In this document: piece after piece, positions 5,833 through 10,978 of the stretch
Layout of the letters: every line of letters begins with the position of its first letter
Position numbering within the stretch: position 1 is the stretch's first letter
From: UBA1081 sp045636025
Lineage (GTDB): Bacteria > Bacillota > Clostridia > Oscillospirales > Acutalibacteraceae
Direction of reading: 5' to 3'
Assembly (NCBI GenBank): GCA_045636025.1
Contig: JAZTWP010000048.1
Location: 1-13,279, forward strand
Length of the DNA stretch: 13,279 nucleotides
Program-made: the position numbers and the translations under genes
The notes under the pieces: model-generated
Database searches by the model: none
What the model saw: the letters and a program-made list of their open reading frames with translations, nothing else
What the model was told of the DNA's origin: nothing

Positions 5833-6044
5833 TTATAAACATTTTTCAGACGTTCATAATGTTCAAAAGAATAACATAGTTTTGAACAAGTTTTTACTTA
5901 TAAACATTCACTTTTGAACATCATGAACAATTAAGTTATAATTCTTTTTAAGAATTATTTTATTAACATTTTTTAACACTGTTTTTAACACCGTAAAAAC
6001 AGCAAAAAATCTTTATATATCAACACTTATTCAGTTTTTGAACA
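5833..6044. repeat. Cluster of nine DnaA-box-like nonamers, consensus TTnTnAACA
   Basis: Copies on the plus strand: TTATAAACA at 5833-5841 and 5898-5906; TTTTGAACA at 5880-5888, 5912-5920 and 6036-6044; TTATTAACA at 5960-5968; TTTTTAACA at 5970-5978 and 5982-5990. One inverted TTTTGAACA lies at 5860-5868. A near copy, TCATGAACA, is at 5921-5929. They share the TT...T..ACA frame of the canonical DnaA box TTATCCACA but lack its central CC. Three copies are packed at 10-12 bp intervals (5960-5990), about one helical turn. The pattern was chosen after seeing the sequence, and A+T richness inflates such matches. Confidence 0.6.
5938..5958. repeat. 9-bp inverted repeat within the origin gap
   Basis: ATAATTCTT (5938-5946) and AAGAATTAT (5950-5958) are perfect inverted copies around TTT, followed by a T-rich run containing TTATTAACA. 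It could weakly terminate dnaA mRNA or be a structural element of the origin. An all-A/T stem with one G-C pair per arm makes strong termination doubtful. Confidence 0.45.
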
Positions 6045-6046
6045 GT

Positions 6047-6076
6047 TTGAACGGCAACTAATAATAATACTATATA
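6047..6076 (+). promoter_or_regulatory. Possible dnaN promoter overlapping the unwinding region
   Basis: TTGAAC (6047-6052), an 18-nt spacer and TATATA (6071-6076) form a plausible but imperfect promoter. It would give dnaN mRNA its own start inside the origin, next to the last DnaA-box-like nonamer, where DnaA binding could repress it. The match is modest, and the A+T richness makes chance -10 matches likely. Confidence 0.3.
6058..6072. other. DnaA-trio-like triplet tract
   Basis: Five triplets CTA-ATA-ATA-ATA-CTA follow a box-like TTTTGAACA (6036-6044) and a short G+C patch. On the bottom strand this reads 3'-GAT-TAT-TAT-TAT-GAT-5'. That resembles the DnaA-trio element of Bacillus origins, where the middle A of each triplet is the most conserved and DnaA engages single strands. 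Order and position (box, G+C patch, trios, A+T tract) match; the inner triplets do not begin with the preferred purine. Confidence 0.45.
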
Positions 6077-6128
6077 TATAAGTAAAGTATAGTTATGTAA
6101 AGCAACCGTGAAAACGAAAAAGTATTCA

Positions 6129-6180
6129 GAAGGGAGAAATGCGGTACACATAAGTGTAGAAAACCCGCATTGCAATCAAA
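6129..6180 (+). promoter_or_regulatory. dnaN translation initiation region: remote Shine-Dalgarno with intervening hairpin
   Basis: The only good Shine-Dalgarno upstream of dnaN is AGAAGGGAGA at about 6128-6137, some 45 nt from the ATG at 6181. Between them AATGCGG (6138-6144) pairs with CCGCATT (6165-6171), and TACAC (6145-6149) pairs with GTGTA (6154-6158). When folded, the hairpin removes 34 nt and leaves an effective spacing of about ten bases (A6137 plus 6172-6180), close to optimal. An in-frame TAG at 6157-6159 rules out an upstream ATG, GTG or TTG extension of dnaN. Confidence 0.6.
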
Positions 6181-7284
6181 ATGAAAATTATATGCAATAC
6201 TTCCATTCTTGCAGAAGCAGCTATGAATGTACAGAAAGCTGTTATGACAAAAACAACAATGCCTATTCTTGAAGGTATTCTGTTTTCTACAACCGAAAAC
6301 GGAGTAAAGCTTACAGGCTATGACCTTGAAATAGGTATTGAAACAACGATTGCTGCAGATGTTATCGAAGAAGGCTCCATTATTATCAATGCAAAGACTT
6401 TCTGTGACATCATAAGACATATCCCATATGATAAAATAATATTTGAAACAGATGAAAAACTTCAGTGTAAAATATACTGCGGTGATATTGAATATTATAT
6501 GACAGGTATCAATCCCAAAGATTATCCTGACCTTCCCGTTATTATAAATGGTAAAAATCTTGATGTATCATATAAAATTCTCAAAGATATGATAAAGAAG
6601 ACAATTTTCTCTGTTTCTGTAAAAGACGTAAGAGTTATTCATAACGGTATCAAATTTGAAATCAAACCCGGTGAACTCAGACTTGTTGCAATCGATTCAC
6701 ACCGAATTGCAATTAGAAAAGAATTCACACAGTATAATGACGAAGAAATTTCATTCGTTGTTCCATCAAAGACAATGGGCGAAATAATGAAACTTATTCC
6801 CGAAGGAGAAGGTTTTGTTAAAATCGGCCTTGGCAGACGTCATATTCTCTTTGAAATTGAGGGATATACAATCATCTCAAGACTTCTTGAAGGCGAATTT
6901 ATGAAGTATGAGACAATTCTCAGCAGCACAATCAATACAGCAGTAAGAGTCAAGACAAAAGATATCATCAGTTGTGTTGAACGAGTATCACTTATCACAA
7001 GTGACAGATTCAAGGCTCCTCTTAAACTTGAATTCAAGGATGATGAACTCAGAATCTCAGCTGCAACAGCTCTCGGTACTGCTAACGATAAAATGGATGT
7101 TTCAATAAACGGTAATGATATTGAAATCGGTTTTGCTTCAAGATACCTTCTTGATGCTCTCAGAGCAAGTGAAGAAGAGGAAGTACTTATTCAGATGACA
7201 AATTCACTCAAACCCGTTTATATTGTTCCTACATCAGGGGAATCTTTCCTTTATGTAATTCTTCCCGTAAGACTTGCAGAATAA
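6181..7284 (+). CDS. dnaN: DNA polymerase III beta subunit (sliding clamp)
   Basis: The 367-residue protein is full length for the beta clamp, a ring-shaped homodimer that encircles DNA and tethers the replicative polymerase, MutS, ligase and other partners. It begins MKIICNTSIL, aligning with the MKFTI start of known clamps, and contains the conserved TKTTMPILEGILF (23-35), LTGYDLEIGIE (40-50) and the C-terminal SFLYVILPVRL. The three-fold clamp architecture fits the length. No upstream start is available because of an in-frame stop 22 nt before the ATG. No Shine-Dalgarno sits at normal distance; see the hairpin at 6129-6180. It appears to be the first gene of the dnaN-yaaA-recF-remB-gyrB-gyrA run, with 18 nt to the next gene. 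Confidence 0.97.
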   Translation: MKIICNTSILAEAAMNVQKAVMTKTTMPILEGILFSTTENGVKLTGYDLEIGIETTIAADVIEEGSIIINAKTFCDIIRHIPYDKIIFETDEKLQCKIYCGDIEYYMTGINPKDYPDLPVIINGKNLDVSYKILKDMIKKTIFSVSVKDVRVIHNGIKFEIKPGELRLVAIDSHRIAIRKEFTQYNDEEISFVVPSKTMGEIMKLIPEGEGFVKIGLGRRHILFEIEGYTIISRLLEGEFMKYETILSSTINTAVRVKTKDIISCVERVSLITSDRFKAPLKLEFKDDELRISAATALGTANDKMDVSINGNDIEIGFASRYLLDALRASEEEEVLIQMTNSLKPVYIVPTSGESFLYVILPVRLAE

Positions 7285-7302
7285 ATATAAAGAAGAGATA
7301 TT

Positions 7303-7554
7303 ATGAAAAAAGTTATAAAAGTCAAAGTAATTAAAAAAGAAGAGAAAACAGTCAGAATTGATCCTCCTTTTATAAAACTTGACGCACTTCTCAAGTTGTG
7401 TGATATTGCACAGACAGGCGGCCACGCAAAGATTCTTATTCAGGACGGACTTGTTGAAGTAAACGGTGAAGTCTGTGATCAGCGAGGCAGAAAGATAAAA
7501 GCCGGTGATAAAGTGCGTTTTGAAAACACAGTTTATTCGGTAGAAGAAAAATGA
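7303..7554 (+). CDS. yaaA: S4-domain RNA-binding protein YaaA (RlbA-like)
   Basis: This 83-residue protein carries an S4 RNA-binding fold: IKLDALLKLCDIAQTGGHAKILIQDGLVEVNGEV followed by RGRKIKAGDKV, the classic S4 pattern with VNGE. It matches the small YaaA protein found between dnaN and recF in Bacillus and relatives, linked to ribosome maturation in that group. Residues 1-20 are an unusually Lys/Val-rich N-terminal extension compared with my memory of the roughly 71-residue Bacillus form. AAGAAGAG at 7290-7297 serves as ribosome binding site. Its TGA overlaps the recF ATG by four bases, indicating translational coupling. Confidence 0.9.
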   Translation: MKKVIKVKVIKKEEKTVRIDPPFIKLDALLKLCDIAQTGGHAKILIQDGLVEVNGEVCDQRGRKIKAGDKVRFENTVYSVEEK

Positions 7555-8654
7555 ACGTAAAAAAGCTTAATATTAACAATTTCAGAAATATTGAGCATAT
7601 GGAAATTGAACCGAGTGAAGGTATAAATATTATTTTCGGTGAAAATGCTCAGGGTAAAACAAATCTTGTTGAAAACATCTGGCTTTTCAGCGGTTTCAGA
7701 TCATTCAGAGGTTCAAAAGATAATGATCTTATAAGATTCGGTGAAGATTTTTTAAGAACTGAGATGGATTTTTACGGCGCGGGCCGTGATCAGAACGCAA
7801 AACTTATTATTTCCCGTCAGCAGAAAAAAATTCTTCTCAATTCAGTTCCTCTTACTGCTGCTTCAAAGCTTATAGGTAATTTCAATTGCGTTGTTTTTGC
7901 GCCGTCATATCTTTCACTTGTAAAAGGAAACCCTTCAGAGAGAAGAAAGTTTCTTGATTCAGCTCTGTGTCAGTTCAGACCGTTTTATGCAAAACTTCTT
8001 ACTGATTACAATAAAATTCTAATTCAGAGAAATTCTTTACTCAAAGAATTGAAACATAACAGAAGAAATTATGAATTTCTTGAAATATGGAATGAGAATA
8101 TGGCTGTAAAAGCTGCTCAGATAATAGGTGAAAGAGTAAAATATCTTAAAATGCTCACAGAAACTTCATCCGGGATTTATTCGGGGCTTTCAAGAAACAA
8201 AGAAAACCTCACTCTTGAATATATGCTCAAGGTTTCTGCAAACAGATATGAAAAAGTTACTGATGAAATCGACCCCGACAGAATCAGAGATCTTATAAAA
8301 TCAAGCGAAAACAGCGATATACTCTACGGAACAACAAATGTAGGTTCTCACAGAGATGAAGTAAATATAAAAATAGATGGTATTTCGGCAAAAAATTTCG
8401 GTTCTCAGGGTCAGCAGAGGTCTGCAGCTCTTGCACTTAAACTCGGTGAGGCTGAAATACTCAAAGAAATAACAGGAGAGAGACCTGTTGCACTTCTTGA
8501 TGATGTTATGAGTGAGCTTGATGTTCACCGTCAGGACTATATACTCAATCATATAAGAGACTGGCAGGTGTTCATAACCTGCTGCGAACCGTCAACTGTT
8601 TTAAGACTTTATGACGGTAAAACATTTGAAATAAGAAACGGAAGAATAATCTGA
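7551..8654 (+). CDS. recF: DNA replication and repair protein RecF
   Basis: RecF is an SMC-like ABC-type ATPase that acts with RecO and RecR to load RecA at gaps and stalled forks. The 367-residue protein shows the N-terminal LNINNFRNIEHMEIEPSEGINIIFG, Walker A GENAQGKTN (30-38), GSHRDEV (265-271), the ABC signature GSQGQQRSAALALKLGEAE (284-302) and Walker B with D-loop PVALLDDVMSELD (312-324). Length is normal for the family. The ATG lies in an ATGA overlap with the S4 gene and its own stop overlaps remB by one base (TGATG). It has no strong Shine-Dalgarno of its own, so it probably depends on coupled translation. Confidence 0.97.
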   Translation: MNVKKLNINNFRNIEHMEIEPSEGINIIFGENAQGKTNLVENIWLFSGFRSFRGSKDNDLIRFGEDFLRTEMDFYGAGRDQNAKLIISRQQKKILLNSVPLTAASKLIGNFNCVVFAPSYLSLVKGNPSERRKFLDSALCQFRPFYAKLLTDYNKILIQRNSLLKELKHNRRNYEFLEIWNENMAVKAAQIIGERVKYLKMLTETSSGIYSGLSRNKENLTLEYMLKVSANRYEKVTDEIDPDRIRDLIKSSENSDILYGTTNVGSHRDEVNIKIDGISAKNFGSQGQQRSAALALKLGEAEILKEITGERPVALLDDVMSELDVHRQDYILNHIRDWQVFITCCEPSTVLRLYDGKTFEIRNGRII

Positions 8655-8917
8655 TGTATCTTCATTTAGGTCACTCAACTGTAATCACAACAGATGATCT
8701 TATCGGCATTTTTGATATGGATGTTACAACCGTTATGAAATCCTCAAGGGATTATCTCAGCAGGGCTGAAAAAAACGGTGAAGTTGTAAACGTTTCATAC
8801 GAACTTCCTAAATCATTTGTAGTGTGTTCAGACGGTAATAATTCAAAAAAAGTATATATAACACAGATTGCTCCTTCAACTCTGTTGAAACGAGCTAAAT
8901 CCAGACAGTTTGAATAA
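8654..8917 (+). CDS. remB: RemB-like DUF370 regulator (YaaB)
   Basis: The 87-residue protein starts MYLHLGHSTVITTDDLIGIFDMD, which matches the DUF370/RemB family located between recF and gyrB in Bacillus (YaaB). In B. subtilis, RemB takes part with RemA in controlling matrix genes; a role in this organism is inferred only from orthology. Conserved features include the N-terminal LGxxxxVxxxDLIGIFD and the later YITQIAPSTLLKRA. It starts at a TGATG junction with recF, so translation is coupled, and gyrB follows after 24 nt. Confidence 0.92.
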   Translation: MYLHLGHSTVITTDDLIGIFDMDVTTVMKSSRDYLSRAEKNGEVVNVSYELPKSFVVCSDGNNSKKVYITQIAPSTLLKRAKSRQFE

Positions 8918-8941
8918 CTGTAACAGAAAGGATGTTTATTC

Positions 8942-10951
8942 TTGGACGAAGAAAAAAAAGAATTCAATGCTGCAGATTTTGAAAAGATTGACAGCAGCAT
9001 CAAAAATGAAGAAAATACAGAACTTGAAACAATGGATACCGTTGTAACAGACGAATACGGTGCCGGTCAGATTCAGGTTCTTGAAGGTCTTGAAGCAGTC
9101 CGTAAGCGTCCCGGTATGTATATCGGTTCAACAGGTATCAGAGGTCTTCATCACCTTGTTTATGAAATCGTTGATAACTCTATCGACGAAGCACTCGCAG
9201 GTTACTGCACAAATATTGACGTTGCAATTCTCCCCGGAAATGTTATTGAAGTAAGAGATAACGGTCGAGGCATTCCTGTTGATATCAATGAGCAGCAGGG
9301 ACTTCCCGCTGTTACTGTTGTTCTTACAGTGCTTCATGCCGGCGGTAAATTCGGCGGCAGCGGTTATAAGGTATCAGGCGGTCTTCACGGTGTTGGTTCA
9401 TCAGTTGTTAACGCTCTTTCAGAATGGCTTGAAGTTGAAGTTTCAAGAAACGGCAATATTTATAAGCAGAGATTTGAAAGAGGTAATATTGTATCAGACC
9501 TTGAAATTATAGGTAAGAGTGAAACAACAGGTACACTTGTACGTTTCAAGGCAGACCCCGAAATTTTCACAGATACAACTGTTTATGAGTTTTCAACACT
9601 CCAGACAAGACTCCGTGAAAGTGCATTCCTTAATGCAGGTCTTGCTATCACACTTTCAGACTATCGTGATGATGAAAATCCTCTTACTGAAGAATATTGC
9701 TATCACGGCGGTCTTTCAAGTTTTGTAACTTTTGAAACAGAATCAAGAGCACTTACCGCAATTCACGAAAAGCCCATGCATTTCTCAACTGTTGTGGGTG
9801 ACAAGTATGCAGAAGTTGCAATGCTTTATAATGACGGTTACAACGAAACAATACTTTCATTCGCAAATAACGTAAGAACAATTGACGGTGGTACTCACGA
9901 AGAAGGTTTCAAGAGAGCACTTACAAGAGTATTCAACGATTACGGCAGAAAATACGGTCTTCTCAAAGAGGCAGACAAGAATCTCTCAGGTGACGATGTC
10001 CGTGAAGGTCTTTGCTGTGTAATCAGCGTCAAACTTACAGAGGCTCAGTTTGAAGGTCAGACAAAGGGTAAACTCGGTAATACAGAAATGACTCAGATTG
10101 TTTCACAGCTTATTACTGATAAAGTTACCACTTATTTTGAAGAGAACCCCTCTGTTGCAAAAACAATTTTCAATAAATCACTTGATGCTTCAAGAGCAAG
10201 AGAAGCTGCAAGAAAAGCAAGAGAAAACGCAAGAAGAAAAACTGCTCTCGGCGGTAATTCACTTCCCGGTAAACTTGCAGACTGTATTGATAAAAATCCC
10301 GAAAACACAGAACTTTACATCGTAGAGGGTGACTCTGCGGGTGGTTCAGCAAAGGGCGGAAGAGACAGAAATATTCAGGCTATTCTTCCTCTCTGGGGTA
10401 AAATGCTTAACGTTGAGAAGGCAAGACTCGACAAAGTTATCGGCAACGATAAGCTTTCTCCCGTTGTTACTGCTCTTGGTGCAGGTATTGATGAAGATTT
10501 TGATATAAGCAAACTCCGTTATCATAAAATCGTTATTATGGCCGATGCCGACGTTGACGGTGCGCATATCAGAACACTTCTTCTCACATTCTTCTTCAGA
10601 TATATGAGACCTCTTATTGAGCACGGCTATGTTTACATTGCACAGCCCCCTCTTTACAGACTCACAAAGAATAAGAAGCATTTCTATGCATATTCAGACG
10701 AAGAAAGAGATGCATATATGACTCAGCTCGGTCAGTGCGACATTCAGCGTTACAAGGGTCTTGGTGAAATGGACTCAGAACAGCTTTGGGAAACAACAAT
10801 GAATCCCGAAACAAGAATTATGCTCCGTGTCACACTTGATGATGCAATAGAAGCAGATAAGACATTCTCAGTTCTTATGGGTGATAAGGTTGAACCCAGA
10901 AGAGAGTTTATTGAACAGAATGCTAAGTACGTTCAGAATCTTGATATTTAA
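8942..10951 (+). CDS. gyrB: DNA gyrase subunit B (TTG start, acidic N-terminal extension)
   Basis: GyrB is the ATPase and TOPRIM subunit of gyrase, which introduces negative supercoils. The protein has the GHKL ATP site: EIVDNSIDEA (75-84), VRDNGRGIP (104-112) and GGLHGVG (146-152); the transducer GGTHEEGF; the TOPRIM Mg-binding residues Glu462 (EGDSAGG) and Asp535/Asp537 (DADVD); and the C-terminal QRYKGLGEM. AGAAAGGATG before TTG at 8942 supports this start, giving 669 residues. The first in-frame ATG is codon 31 (9032), which has no visible Shine-Dalgarno; starting there would give 639 residues, near the Bacillus length. The extra 30 residues are acidic and low in complexity. gyrA follows after 27 nt. 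Confidence 0.97.
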   Translation: MDEEKKEFNAADFEKIDSSIKNEENTELETMDTVVTDEYGAGQIQVLEGLEAVRKRPGMYIGSTGIRGLHHLVYEIVDNSIDEALAGYCTNIDVAILPGNVIEVRDNGRGIPVDINEQQGLPAVTVVLTVLHAGGKFGGSGYKVSGGLHGVGSSVVNALSEWLEVEVSRNGNIYKQRFERGNIVSDLEIIGKSETTGTLVRFKADPEIFTDTTVYEFSTLQTRLRESAFLNAGLAITLSDYRDDENPLTEEYCYHGGLSSFVTFETESRALTAIHEKPMHFSTVVGDKYAEVAMLYNDGYNETILSFANNVRTIDGGTHEEGFKRALTRVFNDYGRKYGLLKEADKNLSGDDVREGLCCVISVKLTEAQFEGQTKGKLGNTEMTQIVSQLITDKVTTYFEENPSVAKTIFNKSLDASRAREAARKARENARRKTALGGNSLPGKLADCIDKNPENTELYIVEGDSAGGSAKGGRDRNIQAILPLWGKMLNVEKARLDKVIGNDKLSPVVTALGAGIDEDFDISKLRYHKIVIMADADVDGAHIRTLLLTFFFRYMRPLIEHGYVYIAQPPLYRLTKNKKHFYAYSDEERDAYMTQLGQCDIQRYKGLGEMDSEQLWETTMNPETRIMLRVTLDDAIEADKTFSVLMGDKVEPRREFIEQNAKYVQNLDI

Positions 10952-10978
10952 TTCTGACCGTAAAGGAGAAAACAAAAA

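Larger units (their letters stand above)
5831..6080. other. oriC: Candidate chromosomal replication origin (oriC) in the dnaA-dnaN gap
   Basis: This is the longest non-coding gap in the right arm, strongly A+T rich, and sits between dnaA and dnaN where Firmicute origins usually unwind. It contains no TTATCCACA, but a cluster of related nonamers TTnTnAACA. A G+C-richer patch (GAACGGC, 6049-6055) is followed by a triplet tract (6058-6072) and an alternating TATATATATA (6071-6080) that could be the duplex unwinding element. A 9-bp inverted repeat ATAATTCTT/AAGAATTAT lies at 5938-5958. Gene strand polarity flips just left of here, at the rsmG/dnaA boundary, supporting bidirectional replication from this neighbourhood. 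Location is supported by synteny; the functional boxes are inference. Confidence 0.75.

Noticed and set aside
5825..5851. GTCTGA/TCAGAC hairpin at the dnaA stop codon as a terminator
   Set aside because: The stem is only six base pairs with a 15-nt loop and no following T-tract, so it is too weak to call.
6070..6420. 116-codon minus-strand ORF covering the origin edge and dnaN start
   Set aside because: It is Cys/Phe/His-rich and antisense to the clearly conserved DnaN N terminus, so it is a chance frame.
6988..7004. Palindrome TCACTTATCACAAGTGA inside dnaN
   Set aside because: It is a short inverted repeat within a conserved coding region and is explained by codon content.
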